Positions 34,162 through 42,935 of a stretch of DNA of 64,000 nucleotides are shown in pieces. The position numbers were made by a program, and so were the translations under genes. The stretch spans positions 233,883 through 297,882 of the forward strand of contig NZ_JAUSVA010000003.1 of the NCBI RefSeq assembly GCF_030813695.1. Reading direction: 5' to 3'. Source of the DNA: Kitasatospora herbaricolor. GTDB taxonomy: Bacteria; Actinomycetota; Actinomycetes; Streptomycetales; Streptomycetaceae. The first letter of the stretch is position 1; every line of letters starts with the position of its first letter. Below the pieces are notes generated by a model that was not told the origin of the DNA, did not search any database, and saw only the letters and a program-made list of their open reading frames with translations.

Positions 34162-35235
34162 ATGTCCCGAAGCCGCAAGATCCACCGCCTCAGCAACCCC
34201 GACACCGACGAGCGCCGCGCGCAGCGCATGCTCTTCCGTCACCTGCGCGACGACACCACCGCCGACCGCGGGCGGATGACGCGGCGGGTGCAGGAGCTGC
34301 AGCTCCTGCTGGCGATGGACCCGGTGGAGTTCGAGCAGCTGATCGCCCGGCTGATGGCGGCGATGGGGATGAAGGTCGAGCTCACGGCCCGCTCGCGGGA
34401 CGGCGGGGTGGACGTGCGCGGGATCGACACCGACCTCTTCCGCGGCGGGAACGTGATCGTGCAGGTGAAGCGGTACCGGGACACGGTGACGCCGTCGGCC
34501 GTGCGGGACCTGTACGGCACGCTGCAGGACGACCGGGCCGCGACGAAGGCGGTGCTCGTGACCACCAGCAGGTTCGGCCCCAGCTCGCACCAGTTCGTCG
34601 CGGGCAAGCCGATCGCGCTGATCAACGGCGCCGAGCTGGTCGGCCTGCTCAAGCACCACGGCTTCCACGAGGTGTTCGCGCCGGCCCGGCTCGCCGGCGC
34701 CGGCGAGGGCGGCGGGCCGGCCCTGCCGCAGGTCGCGGTGGCCGCCGAGCCCGCCCGGCTGCTGCTGCACTGGAGCGGCGAGGAGGAGTACGACATCGCG
34801 GCGCTGGTGTGCCGGGGCAACCGGGCGCTGTCGGACGAGCACCTGGTGTTCTACAACAACGGCTCCACGCCGGACGGTTCGGTGCGGCTGGTCACCGGCT
34901 ACGGCGACGCCAACGCCTGCCTGATGGTCGACTTCGACGCGCTGCCCGCCGACGCCGACCGGCTGGTCATCGTCGCCGCGGCCGACACCGGCAACCACCC
35001 GGCGGCGACCATGGCCGGGTTCGCGGGGCCGGCGCTGATCCTGGAACCCGGCGCCGACCAGGCCCCGGCCGTGGTGCACCTGGCCGACGGCGCCCGCACC
35101 AACACCGCGATGCGCCTGGGCCGCTTCGACCGCGACAGCGCCGGGGACTGGGACTTCACCCCCGCCCTCGCCGGGTACCCCGGCGGACTGCACCAGGCCG
35201 TGGTCGCCTACGGCCTGGAGGTCGACGACGCGTAG
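34162..35235 (+). CDS. Mrr-type nuclease fused to TerD domain
   Basis: A 357-residue fusion. Residues 50-165 are a restriction-endonuclease-like Mrr_cat domain: DPVEFEQLIARLMAAMGM, then D84 in GGVDVRG and Q101-x-K103 in VIVQVKRYR, the PD-(D/Q)xK core with Gln. Residues 205-355 form a TerD-like domain (LVCRGNRALSDEHLVFYNNGSTPDGSVRL). TerD proteins bind calcium and act in tellurite and phage-resistance systems. The fusion suggests a DNA-damage or phage-defence nuclease. It stands alone; no other ter gene is seen. The ATG follows GAGGGGGG. Confidence 0.82.
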   Translation: MSRSRKIHRLSNPDTDERRAQRMLFRHLRDDTTADRGRMTRRVQELQLLLAMDPVEFEQLIARLMAAMGMKVELTARSRDGGVDVRGIDTDLFRGGNVIVQVKRYRDTVTPSAVRDLYGTLQDDRAATKAVLVTTSRFGPSSHQFVAGKPIALINGAELVGLLKHHGFHEVFAPARLAGAGEGGGPALPQVAVAAEPARLLLHWSGEEEYDIAALVCRGNRALSDEHLVFYNNGSTPDGSVRLVTGYGDANACLMVDFDALPADADRLVIVAAADTGNHPAATMAGFAGPALILEPGADQAPAVVHLADGARTNTAMRLGRFDRDSAGDWDFTPALAGYPGGLHQAVVAYGLEVDDA

Positions 35236-35413
35236 CGCACGGGCTCAGCACACAGGCGCGGCGGAAGGACACGGCGGACGGCGTAGCGGACGGGCGCGGC
35301 GGACGGGCGGGCCGTGCGCGGCGGGGGGCGGCCACAGCTTGGACGGGGCCGACGGCGGGCCGGCGGCGCGGCTACCATCGGCGCTCCTGAACGATCTACC
35401 GGAGGTCCCACAC

Positions 35414-35758
35414 ATGATCCAGCGGTTCGGCACCGGCGAGCGGATGAGCGAGGCCGTGGTGCACAACGGCACGGTGTACCTGGCGGGCCAGGTCGCCGGG
35501 GACCTCACCCAGGGCGTCGAGGGGCAGACGAAGCAGGTGCTGGCCGCCGTCGACGCCCTGCTGGCGCAGGCCGGCAGCGACAAGTCCAAGGTGCTGCGCG
35601 CGGAGATCTTCCTCGCGAACGTCAAGGACTTCGCCGAGATGAACCTGGCCTGGGACGCCTGGGTGCCGGCCGGGGCCGCGCCCGCGCGCGCCACCGTGGA
35701 GGCGCAGCTCTACCGTCCCGAGGTGCTGGTCGAGATCATCGTGACCGCCGCGCTCTGA
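35414..35758 (+). CDS. RidA-family protein
   Basis: A 114-residue RidA/YjgF protein. The substrate-binding Arg is present in ARATVEAQL, and GTVYLAGQVAGD and KVLRAEIFLANVKDFAEMN are typical. Members hydrolyse reactive enamine/imine intermediates; this one is in the general group with a divergent N-terminus. GGAGG lies 9 nt before the ATG. Confidence 0.9.
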   Translation: MIQRFGTGERMSEAVVHNGTVYLAGQVAGDLTQGVEGQTKQVLAAVDALLAQAGSDKSKVLRAEIFLANVKDFAEMNLAWDAWVPAGAAPARATVEAQLYRPEVLVEIIVTAAL

Positions 35759-35824
35759 CCCGGGCCGCCGTGCCCCGCCCGGGTCCGGACGGGGCACGGC
35801 CGGGTCCGGGTGGCGCCGGGCGGG

Positions 35825-36025
35825 CCCGTCGGGCGCTTGCTCGGGGCGGTCCCGATGACGTGGGTCTCGCTCTCGTCGTAGGGCGGCTGCCCCTTCTCGC
35901 CGGGGCCGCCGTAGAGGTCGACGAAGAACGGTAGCGGCTCCAGGGTCTGCCCGCAGAGCCGTCGTCCGGATGCCGGCCGTCGACGGTCACGAACCACTGA
36001 TCGACCGTCGGGCACGGGCACCTCC
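35825..36025 (-). pseudogene. Possible decayed coding remnant
   Basis: Two leftward frames show protein-like stretches that fit end to end: VDQWFVTVDGRHPDDGSAG (about 36005-35945) and, one frame off, QTLEPLPFFVDLYGGPGEKG, then QPPYDESETHVIGT (about 35945-35840). Neither has a start and the break lies near GGGCAGACC. It may be a frameshifted small gene. I do not recognise it. Confidence 0.28.
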
Positions 36026-36096
36026 TCCCCCGGTCCCGGGCGGGCGACGCCGGGCCCGGGAGCGACAGGGACGGCGGGAAGCGGCGAGGGCGGAGG

Positions 36097-36378
36097 TCAG
36101 CCCCGGGCCGGGCAGGCGGGCTCGTGCCAGGTGGTGCGGGAGACCGCGCCGCCGGGCAGCAGCCGCTCGCTGCTCCAGGTCCGGCAGCAGCGGCCGGGCC
36201 CGGTGCGGGGGCGGGTGCCGGCCGTCGCGGACCTGGCGGGCGCGGACCTGGCGGGCGCAGGTCTGACGGGCGCAGGTCTGACGGGGGCGGGTCTGACGGG
36301 GGCGGGCCCGGCGGGCAGGGGGGTGGCGGGAGCCGGGGCGGGGCGGTGGCGGCGGCGCCCGGTCGAGGAGGTCGTCAT
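36097..36378 (-). CDS. Possible small Pro-rich protein
   Basis: An ATG at 36378 opens a 93-codon frame with a Pro/Ala/Arg repeat in the middle (from the 15-bp tandem repeat) and a non-repetitive end, CCRTWSSERLLPGGAVSRTT. There is no good ribosome site. It follows the secreted-protein gene in the same direction after 96 bp. Weakly supported. Confidence 0.25.
   Translation of the reverse strand: MTTSSTGRRRHRPAPAPATPLPAGPAPVRPAPVRPAPVRPAPARSAPARSATAGTRPRTGPGRCCRTWSSERLLPGGAVSRTTWHEPACPARG
36227..36316. repeat. 15-bp tandem repeat, six copies
   Basis: Six degenerate units of GCGGACCTGGCGGGC/GCAGGTCTGACGGGC run head to tail. Read rightward they encode A(D/G)L(A/T)G, like pentapeptide repeats, but the rest of that frame is not convincing. 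Confidence 0.75.
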
Positions 36379-36474
36379 GCAACGGGCTCTGCCCACCGGG
36401 CGCACCAGGTCAACCGCCACGTCACCCGAACGGCCCAGCCGGCGCCCGGGCGGGCCCGCGCCCTTCGGGGGGCG

Positions 36475-36855
36475 TCAGCACTTCGCTGCGTCCTCGATCT
36501 TGATCTTCATCGGCCAGTTGATGCCGTGCGGGGTGGTCTTGCCGGACCAGGTGGCCTTGGCCTGGTTGGGGTTCACGCACTCCCAGTACTGGTTGAACAT
36601 CCACAGCTTCACGCGGTCGTCGTTGCGGGAGTTGTAGACCTTCAGGGCCCGCTGGGCGGTCTCCGACAGGGGCTGCTCACCGAGGTCCTTGTACTTGGCC
36701 ACCGGGGTGGTGGACGACTCGGTGGCGTAGAAGCAGACGTAGGGCCAGTCGCAGCCGTAGCGGGAGGTGGCCTGGGCGCTGGGCACGGCGACGACGGTGA
36801 GCGAGGCGAAGGCGGCGGCCGCGAGGGCCGCGCCGGCGTATCGGCGCACGTTCAT
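36475..36855 (-). CDS. Small secreted protein
   Basis: A 126-residue exported protein: MNVRRYAG, hydrophobic stretch ALAAAAFASLTVVAV and cleavage after SAQA near residue 29. The mature part has four cysteines (YGCDWPYVCFY, WECVN and the C-terminal KC), likely two disulfides. The CDWPYVCFY start resembles small secreted inhibitor-like proteins of streptomycetes (peptidase-inhibitor family I36), but I cannot assign it firmly. Confidence 0.72.
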   Translation of the reverse strand: MNVRRYAGAALAAAAFASLTVVAVPSAQATSRYGCDWPYVCFYATESSTTPVAKYKDLGEQPLSETAQRALKVYNSRNDDRVKLWMFNQYWECVNPNQAKATWSGKTTPHGINWPMKIKIEDAAKC

Positions 36856-37285
36856 GAAGGGTCTCTCCTCGGACGGACGGGCGGACAGGGCGCGGGGCGC
36901 GGGGTGCGGGGTGCCGGGTGCGGGGTGCGGGGTGCGGGTTCCCGCCGCCGCCCCCGAGCGCGGCGGCGGGAACAGGAGAAAACCTAGGCCCGGGGCCGCG
37001 GGAGGATCGACCGGCCGCGGGTGGAACTCCTCTACGCCGGAGGTTCACTGATCCGGCGTCGACATCCGCGTGGGCCGCAGCGCTCTCATACCACCGCGGT
37101 AGTCGACCCGGTGCGGGCCGGGGCCGCGCACCGCACCCGACCCGAGCAGGACGGGGGCGGGGGCGGGGGCGGGAGGGGACGCGGGTTGCGGGGCCGAGGG
37201 CGGCGTGGGCGTCGGCGGCGTGGGCGTCGGCGGCGTGGGCGTGGGCGGCGTGGGCTGGGCTGGGCTGGGCTGGGCCGGGCCGGGG
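36856..37285. other. Spacer with short repeats and a dyad
   Basis: No gene. GGGGTGCGGGGTGCC-type repeats lie at 36896-36940. CGCGGTAG at 37095-37102, inside TACCACCGCGGTA, equals the half-site found upstream of the histidine kinase gene. GGCGTCGGCGGCGTG and GGGCT tandem units occupy 37198-37275, just past the response-regulator stop. Confidence 0.4.
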
Positions 37286-37972
37286 TCAGTGGTCCCGACG
37301 GTCGGCGGTGGTGTGCCCGGGGACGACCAGTCCGCTCTCGTAGGCGAAGACCACCGCCTGGGCGCGGCTGGAGAGGCCCAGTTTGCCCATGACGCGGTTG
37401 AGGTGGGTCTTGATGGTGGCCTCGCTCAGGAAGAGCCGCTCGGCGATCTCGCCGTTGGTACGGCCGGAGGCGACCTGCAGCAGGACCTCGCGTTCGCGGT
37501 TGGTGACGGTGTGCCAGGCGGGCGGGAGGTCGTCGGCGGGGCGGGCGGGCGGCGCGTAGGCCTCGATCAGGCGGCGGGTGACCGAGGGGGCGAACAGCAT
37601 GTCGCCGGCGGCCACCGCGTGGACGGCGGCGATCAGGCGCTCGGGCGGGGTCTCCTTCAGCAGGAACCCGCTGGCGCCGGCCCGCAGGGCGTCGTAGACG
37701 TACCCGTCGAGGTCGAAGGTGGTGAGCACGATGACCCGGGTCCCGGCGGTGTCGGGGCGGGCGAGCAGGCGCCGGGTGGCCTGGATGCCGTCGGTGCCGG
37801 GCATCCGGATGTCCATCAGGACCACGTCGGGCGAGGTCCGCGCCACCTGCTGCACGGCGTCCTCGCCGTCGCAGGCCTCGCCGACGACCTCCACCCCGGG
37901 GGCCATCCGCAGCAGGGCGCACAGGCCGGCCCGGACGAGGATCTGGTCGTCGGCCACCAGGACTGTGGGCAT
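37286..37972 (-). CDS. NarL/LuxR-type response regulator
   Basis: A 228-residue two-component regulator. The receiver has D54 in VLMDIRMPG as phosphoacceptor, acidic ADD near residue 8, TT near 84 and K106 (SGFLLKE). The C-terminal GerE-type HTH reads LTNREREVLLQVASGRTNGEIAERLFLSEATIKTHLNRVMGKLG-like (here TVTNREREV). It follows the kinase gene by 48 bp and is one operon with it. Confidence 0.92.
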   Translation of the reverse strand: MPTVLVADDQILVRAGLCALLRMAPGVEVVGEACDGEDAVQQVARTSPDVVLMDIRMPGTDGIQATRRLLARPDTAGTRVIVLTTFDLDGYVYDALRAGASGFLLKETPPERLIAAVHAVAAGDMLFAPSVTRRLIEAYAPPARPADDLPPAWHTVTNREREVLLQVASGRTNGEIAERLFLSEATIKTHLNRVMGKLGLSSRAQAVVFAYESGLVVPGHTTADRRDH

Positions 37973-38020
37973 CGTCGGGCATCCTCATCTGGGGGCCGGC
38001 CTCGGCGGGCGAGGCGACGG

Positions 38021-39283
38021 CTACGGGGACCGGGGGGCGTCGGGGCGGGCGCCTCGGGCGAGCGGGACCGGAAGGCTGAGCAGCACCTCGAAGCCGCCCT
38101 GGGCGCGGGGGCCGGCGCTGAGCGTCCCCCGGTAGATCCTGGCGCGTTCGCGCATGCCGATCAAGCCGTGTCCGGTGGCCGGTCGGTGGGCGGGTGCGGC
38201 CGGCGCCCGGCCGTCGTCGGTGATCCGCACGGTGAGGGCCCGCGGGTCGTAGCGGACGGTCACCGTGGCGGTGGCGGGGCCGGCGTGCCGCAGGACGTTG
38301 GTCAGGGCCTCCTGGACGACCCGGTACGCGCACAGGTCCATGCCCGGCGGGAGGGCGCGGGGCTCGCCGTCGACGCGCAGGTCGACCGGGGTGCCCGCGG
38401 CCCGCACCCGGCGCAGCATTTCGTCGAGGCGGTCCAGGCCGGGGGCGGGGGTGTAGCGCTCCGGGGAGTGGTCGTCGTCGCGGGGGCCGGGGGCGGTGGG
38501 GGGAAGGTCCTCGGGGTCGACGCGCAGCAGGGTGAGCAGGCGGCGCAGTTCCTCCAGCGCTTCGCGGCCGGTGGCGGCGATGGTGTCCAGGGCGCCGCGG
38601 GCGGTGGCGGGGTCGGCGTCGAAGACGTAGGAGGCCATGCCGGCCTGGAGGGAGACGACGGACAGGTGGTGGGCGACGACGTCGTGCAGTTCGCGGGCTA
38701 TCCGCACGCGTTCCTCGGTGACGGCCTGCAGGGCGCGGGCCTCCTGTTCGGCTCGCAGGCGCCGGGTCAGTTCGGCGAGGTGGCGGCTGCGTTCGGCGGC
38801 GCGTCCGGCGGTGCGTCCGAAGAAGACCATCACCAGGGGGAAGGCTGCGGCCTGGACGAGGACGGTCTTCATCGATCCGTACCCGGCGTGCGCCGCGCCG
38901 GCGAACAGCCAGGCCGCGCCGACGGCGCCGGCGCCCAGGGCCGCGGTGCGGGTGGGGCGGGCGGCGGCGACGGTGTAGAGCGCGAGCAGGGAGGCCGGGG
39001 AGTTGACCACCGGCCAGTACCCGCAGGCGATGTAGGTGCTCCACAGGGCGACGACGGTGGCGAGCACCGGTACGGGCGCGATCCGCCGGGCGACCAGGGC
39101 CGCGCTCACCAGGAGGGTCAGGGCGGTGCCGGTGGCGTCCAGGGCGTGCCAGGGGGCGGGGGGTGGTTCCTGTCCGAGCAGCAGGCTCGCGGTGGCGTAC
39201 GCCGTGGCGAGCAGGGAGTCGACCGCCAGGGGTCGGCGCCGGCCCTTCGCGGGCCGGTCGGGGTGTTCCGGTTCCGGGCGCAC
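38021..39283 (-). CDS. Sensor histidine kinase (HisKA_3 family)
   Basis: A 420-residue kinase of the NarX/DesK type. There are about five hydrophobic N-terminal segments, the phosphoacceptor region EERVRIARELHDVVAHHLSV, an N-box near VVQEALTNVLRHA and the G-box GHGLIGMRERARI. The sensed signal is unknown, but the membrane part without a large loop suggests sensing of membrane state or hydrophobic agents. It is the first gene of the pair. Confidence 0.92.
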   Translation of the reverse strand: MRPEPEHPDRPAKGRRRPLAVDSLLATAYATASLLLGQEPPPAPWHALDATGTALTLLVSAALVARRIAPVPVLATVVALWSTYIACGYWPVVNSPASLLALYTVAAARPTRTAALGAGAVGAAWLFAGAAHAGYGSMKTVLVQAAAFPLVMVFFGRTAGRAAERSRHLAELTRRLRAEQEARALQAVTEERVRIARELHDVVAHHLSVVSLQAGMASYVFDADPATARGALDTIAATGREALEELRRLLTLLRVDPEDLPPTAPGPRDDDHSPERYTPAPGLDRLDEMLRRVRAAGTPVDLRVDGEPRALPPGMDLCAYRVVQEALTNVLRHAGPATATVTVRYDPRALTVRITDDGRAPAAPAHRPATGHGLIGMRERARIYRGTLSAGPRAQGGFEVLLSLPVPLARGARPDAPRSP

Positions 39284-39327
39284 CGGCGCAGCCTACGGCC
39301 TGGCGGGCGGGTGGTTCATCGGCCGGA

Positions 39328-39348
39328 CGCGGTAGCCGCACTACCGCG
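39328..39348. promoter_or_regulatory. CGCGGTAG-N5-CTACCGCG dyad
   Basis: A perfect 8-bp inverted repeat upstream of the kinase gene (39328-39335 with 39341-39348). The pattern is typical of NarL-type binding sites, so the response regulator may control its own operon. The same half-site occurs at 37095-37102. Confidence 0.5.
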
Positions 39349-39501
39349 CTGGTCGCAGTCGGGGGCGGGCGGGCGCTCCTGGCGCGGGCGGTGACGGGTG
39401 GCCAGGCGGGGGTGCGGCCGGCGGCCCGGGGTTCGCCGGTGCCGCCGGCGTGGGTGCGAGGTGCCGGTGCGGGGTGTGGTGGCGGTGCGGGGTGTGGCAG
39501 G

Positions 39502-40053
39502 TCATCGGCCGGCGCGGGCCTGGACGGCGGCGACGTAGCGCCTGGTGAGCAGCATCGGGGCGAGGAACCCGGCGATCTGGACGAGGGTGGCGGTGGTGGA
39601 GTGGCCCTGGCCGGCGTGGGCGAGGGCGGCCAGGACGGCGGCGGTGGCGGCGAAGGCGAGCGTCCACAGGGCGGTGACGAGGGTGTTGGTGCGGACGAAC
39701 AGCGGCTGGTCCCAGAGTTCGGGCGGCGTGGACTGCTTGGCGATACCGAGGGTGAAGGGCCGGCGGAGCGCCAGCGAGGCCCCCGCGATCAGGGCGAGCA
39801 CCGCGGAGGACAGCGCCGCGGAGTAGGGGTGGAGGGAGGAGTGGGGGTCGGTGAAGGCCAGGGCCGCCAGGGCGGCGAAGAAGACGGCCGAGCCGCACTC
39901 GATGATCAGTGCGTCCGGGCGGGCCCCGGCGGCGCGCTGCTTGAGGATCACCGCGACGGCGACGAGCAGGCCCGCGAGCGCGGCCCACTGCCAGTGGGCG
40001 GACGGCAGGACGGCGTAGACGATCCAGGGCAGGAAGGTGAGGACGTACGTCAT
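39502..40053 (-). CDS. Integral membrane protein, unknown
   Basis: A 183-residue membrane protein with about six short hydrophobic segments (VLTFLPWIVYAVLP, WAALAGLLVAVAVIL, AVFFAALAALAF, SSAVLALIAGASLAL, ALWTLAFAATAAVLAAL). LRRPFTLGIAKQSTPPELW is a polar loop. I do not recognise a family. It is divergent from the PadR gene and so is its likely target. The upstream region contains TCGTTCGGTGATG direct repeats. Confidence 0.78.
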   Translation of the reverse strand: MTYVLTFLPWIVYAVLPSAHWQWAALAGLLVAVAVILKQRAAGARPDALIIECGSAVFFAALAALAFTDPHSSLHPYSAALSSAVLALIAGASLALRRPFTLGIAKQSTPPELWDQPLFVRTNTLVTALWTLAFAATAAVLAALAHAGQGHSTTATLVQIAGFLAPMLLTRRYVAAVQARAGR

Positions 40054-40122
40054 GGTGGTGCTCCCCCGGTGGTGTTCGTTCGGTGATGGTCGTTCGGTGA
40101 TGTTGGTTGGGTATGGCTGATC

Positions 40123-40160
40123 TGACATGTCGAAAGTAGAAGGTCGAGACTGACATGTCA
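40123..40160. promoter_or_regulatory. PadR-type operator pair
   Basis: The perfect palindrome TGACATGTCA (40151-40160) and its near copy TGACATGTCG (40123-40132) lie in the divergent promoter region, the second ending 30 bp before the PadR ATG. ATGT/ACAT motifs are the rule for PadR sites. Confidence 0.6.
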
Positions 40161-40189
40161 ATACAGGAAGGTCAGGGTAGGGTGGGGTC

Positions 40190-40750
40190 ATGAGCCTTCG
40201 ACACGCCCTGCTGGGACTCCTCTCGGACCGCCCCGCGAGCGGATACGACCTGCTGAAGCTGTTCGAGACGTCGCTCGCCAACGCCTGGCCGGCGACCCAG
40301 AGCCAGGTCTACACCGAACTGGCCAGGCTGGCCGACGCCGAGCTGGTCACGGTCTCGGCCCAGGGCCCGCGCGGGCGCAAGGAGTACACGATCACCGATG
40401 CGGGACTGGCCGAGCTGCGGCACTGGCTCACCGGGACCACGCCGGTCCAGCACACCCGCAGCGACCTCCTGCTGCGGGTCTTCTTCCTCGGCGTCCTCAC
40501 CCCCGAACAGGGCCGGGAGTACCTGGGGTGGCTGGCCGACATCTCCGCCCAGGGCCACCGGCGGCTGCGCGCCGTCGAGGAGTCCGTCGACTGGGACGAG
40601 GACGACCTGTCGGCGTACGGCCGGATCGCCCTGGAGTACGGGCTGCGCTTCAACGCCATGCGCCGCGAGTGGGCCGAGTGGGCGGCCGGGCAGATCCAGG
40701 CCCCGGGGGCGGGCGCGCCCGCCCCCGGGCGGGACGGTGGCCGGATCTGA
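40190..40750 (+). CDS. PadR-family transcriptional regulator
   Basis: A 186-residue PadR repressor: LRHALLGLLSDRPASGYDLLKLFETSLANAWPATQSQVYTELARLADAELV is the winged helix, with the helical dimer domain after residue 85. PadR proteins sense phenolics or drugs. It is divergent from the membrane protein gene with two operator palindromes between them. No exporter beyond that protein is near. Confidence 0.92.
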   Translation: MSLRHALLGLLSDRPASGYDLLKLFETSLANAWPATQSQVYTELARLADAELVTVSAQGPRGRKEYTITDAGLAELRHWLTGTTPVQHTRSDLLLRVFFLGVLTPEQGREYLGWLADISAQGHRRLRAVEESVDWDEDDLSAYGRIALEYGLRFNAMRREWAEWAAGQIQAPGAGAPAPGRDGGRI

Positions 40751-40798
40751 CAGAAAGCCGTCATTGCGGCCATCGGTGGGCCGCACGACGATAGGGGC

Positions 40799-41821
40799 AT
40801 GTCAGCTCCCCGCCGTGTCGTCATCGTGGTGTTCCCCGACGTCGACCTCCTCGACGTCACCGGCCCGGCCGAGGTCTTCGCGCTCGCCAACCGGGAGATC
40901 ACCGGCCGGGAGACCGCGTGCGGGGAAGGCCCGCAGGGCGGCGCCCGGGCCGGGTACCTGGTGCAGCTGGCCGGTCCGGGCGGCGGGGCGGTGACCACCT
41001 CGGCCGGGGTGCGGCTGCTCGCGGACCTGTCCTTCGCCGAGGTCGGCGGGGTGCTGGACACGCTGCTGGTGCCCGGGGCGGTCGACCCGGGGCCCGACGG
41101 ACCGGTGGCCCGGATCGACCCCGACGTCGTGCGGTGGGTGCGGGAGACCGCGCCGCAGGCCCGCCGGGTGGCGTCGGTGTGCGTGGGCGCGCACCTGCTG
41201 GCGGCCGCCGGACTGCTGGACGGCCGCAGGGTCACCACGCACTGGTCGACCGCCGCGCAACTGGCCGCGGACCATCCCGAGGTGACGGTGGACCCGGACC
41301 CGATCTTCCTGCGGTCGGGCAACGTGTGGACGGGGGCCGGGATCAGCGCCTGCATGGACCTCGCGCTGGCCCTGGTCGCCGAGGACCTCGGCGAGGAGAT
41401 CGCGCTGGCGGTGGCCCGCCAGCTGGTGATGTACCTCAAGCGCCAGGGCGGGCAGAGCCAGTTCTCCGTCCCGCTCAGCCGCCCGCCCGCGGCCCGCCGG
41501 GACATCGACGAGCTGCGGATGTTCATCGCCGACCACCTCGACGGCGACCTGTCCGCCCCCGCCCTGGCGCAGCGCATGCACCTGAGCGAGCGTCACTTCG
41601 CGCGGGTGTTCCGCCAGGAGACGGGCACCAGCCCCGCCTCCTACGTCGAGGCCGCCCGGGTGGAGGCGGTGCGGCGTCTGCTGGAGAGCACCGACCAGCC
41701 CCTGGAGCAGGTCGCGGCCGCCTGCGGGATCGGCTCGGTGGAGACCCTGCACCGGGCGCTGCGCAAGCAGACCGGCACCTCACCGGCGGCCTACCGCCGC
41801 CGCTTCCGCACCACCGGCTGA
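40799..41821 (+). CDS. GlxA-type AraC regulator with DJ-1/PfpI domain
   Basis: A 340-residue regulator: residues 5-190 form a DJ-1/PfpI-like amidotransferase fold (VVIVVFPDVDLLDVTGPAEVF, then SVCVGAHLLAAAGLLDGRRVTTHW with the elbow Cys). Residues 225-335 are two AraC helix-turn-helix units (LSAPALAQRMHLSERHFARVFRQETGTSP and LEQVAAACGIGSVETLHRALRKQTG). The isochorismatase gene downstream is a usual target of such regulators. Confidence 0.92.
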   Translation: MSAPRRVVIVVFPDVDLLDVTGPAEVFALANREITGRETACGEGPQGGARAGYLVQLAGPGGGAVTTSAGVRLLADLSFAEVGGVLDTLLVPGAVDPGPDGPVARIDPDVVRWVRETAPQARRVASVCVGAHLLAAAGLLDGRRVTTHWSTAAQLAADHPEVTVDPDPIFLRSGNVWTGAGISACMDLALALVAEDLGEEIALAVARQLVMYLKRQGGQSQFSVPLSRPPAARRDIDELRMFIADHLDGDLSAPALAQRMHLSERHFARVFRQETGTSPASYVEAARVEAVRRLLESTDQPLEQVAAACGIGSVETLHRALRKQTGTSPAAYRRRFRTTG

Positions 41822-41844
41822 CCCACCGCACCGGCCCGTCCACC

Positions 41845-41936
41845 GCACCGGCACGGCCGACCGCACCCGCACGTCCGACCGACCGACCGGGCCCACTCAC
41901 CGCGCACCGGCACGGCCGACCGCACCCGCACGTCCG
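41845..41936. repeat. 33-bp direct repeat pair
   Basis: A 33-bp sequence starting GCACCGGCACGGCC occurs without change at 41845-41877 and 41904-41936. It lies between the GlxA-type regulator and the isochorismatase gene and could be a site bound by that regulator or a simple duplication. Confidence 0.8.
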
Positions 41937-42029
41937 GGCCCGGCACGTCCCCGAACCTCCTGCCCTCGGCACACCCGTGCCCGGCGCGGCTTCGCCGTGC
42001 CCTCGTCCCCCTTCCGGAAGGAATCCCTG

Positions 42030-42638
42030 ATGACCGTCTCCACGACCCTGCGTGACGTGATCGGCCTCGACAACCGGCTGCCGCGGCTGGCCGGCGCCAC
42101 CCTCGTCCTGATCGATTTCCAGGAGACCTACCGCGGCGGGGTGATGGCCCTGGAGGGCGCCGAGCAGGCGCTGGCGGCCGGCGCCCGGCTGCTGGCCGCC
42201 GCCCGGGCCGCCGGCGTGCCGGTGGTGCACGTCGTCAACGACGGCGGTGCGGGCACCCCCTACGACATCCGGGCGCAGATCGGCGCGATCAGCCCCGAGG
42301 TCGCCCCGGCCGAGGGGGAGCCGGTGGTGGTCAAGCAGTTCCCGGACGCCTTCCGCGACACGGAGCTGGAGAAGACCCTGCGCGCGGTGGGGGCCGGGAG
42401 CGAGCTGGTGCTGGCCGGCTTCATGACGCACATGTGCGTCGCCTTCACCGCCCAGGGCGCCTTCACCGCCGGCTACCGGCCCACCGTGGTGGCCGAGGCC
42501 ACCGCCACCCGCTCGCTGGCCGCCCCCGACGGCACCGTCCTTGCCGCCGCCGTGCTGCAGAGCGCCGCCCTGACCACCGTCGCCGACCTGTTCGGCACCG
42601 TCGCCGCCACCGTCGAGGACCTCCTCACCGCCCCCTGA
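42030..42638 (+). CDS. Isochorismatase-family hydrolase
   Basis: A 202-residue cysteine hydrolase. The catalytic triad is complete: D29 (VLIDFQ), K102 (VVKQFPDAF) and C136 (THMCVAFTA). Family members include nicotinamidase, isochorismatase and N-carbamoylsarcosine hydrolases; the THMCV form and the wide loop point to the unspecific group near the latter. GGAAGGA lies 8 nt before the ATG. It stands next to its likely GlxA-type regulator. Confidence 0.9.
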   Translation: MTVSTTLRDVIGLDNRLPRLAGATLVLIDFQETYRGGVMALEGAEQALAAGARLLAAARAAGVPVVHVVNDGGAGTPYDIRAQIGAISPEVAPAEGEPVVVKQFPDAFRDTELEKTLRAVGAGSELVLAGFMTHMCVAFTAQGAFTAGYRPTVVAEATATRSLAAPDGTVLAAAVLQSAALTTVADLFGTVAATVEDLLTAP

Positions 42639-42745
42639 CCGGCCGCCCTCTGACCGGCCGCCCCGGAACAGCGGGCCCCTGACCAGCGGCCCCCTGTTCA
42701 ACGGCCCCTGACCCGCCGTCGGCCCCGTGCCCGGCCGCCGCCCCC

Positions 42746-42794
42746 GCCGGGGCGCGCGGCGGGCGCGGGGGCGGCGGCCCGGTGCTCACGGCGG
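42746..42794. repeat. 49-bp direct repeat, left copy
   Basis: Identical over all 49 bases to 43667-43715. The two copies enclose the unknown gene at 42936-43577. The copies begin GCCGGGGCGCGCGGCGGGCG and end GGTGCTCACGGCGG. Confidence 0.85.
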
Positions 42795-42935
42795 AATGTC
42801 GGCGCGCACCTGTGTCCGCCCGGGGCGCTACGGCCGAAGGCGCTCGGCTGCCGGGCCGGTTCGGGCTCGGCAAGGACCGGACGCCCGGCGCATTCGGGAG
42901 GCGTCACGGGCGGAGGATGCGGGACACTTCGGCGG

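Noticed and set aside
36131..36637. Pentapeptide-repeat-like frame (ADLAG ADLAG AGLTG)
   Set aside because: Only six units from a 15-bp tandem DNA repeat, no further pentapeptide character, and the frame runs antisense through the secreted-protein gene.
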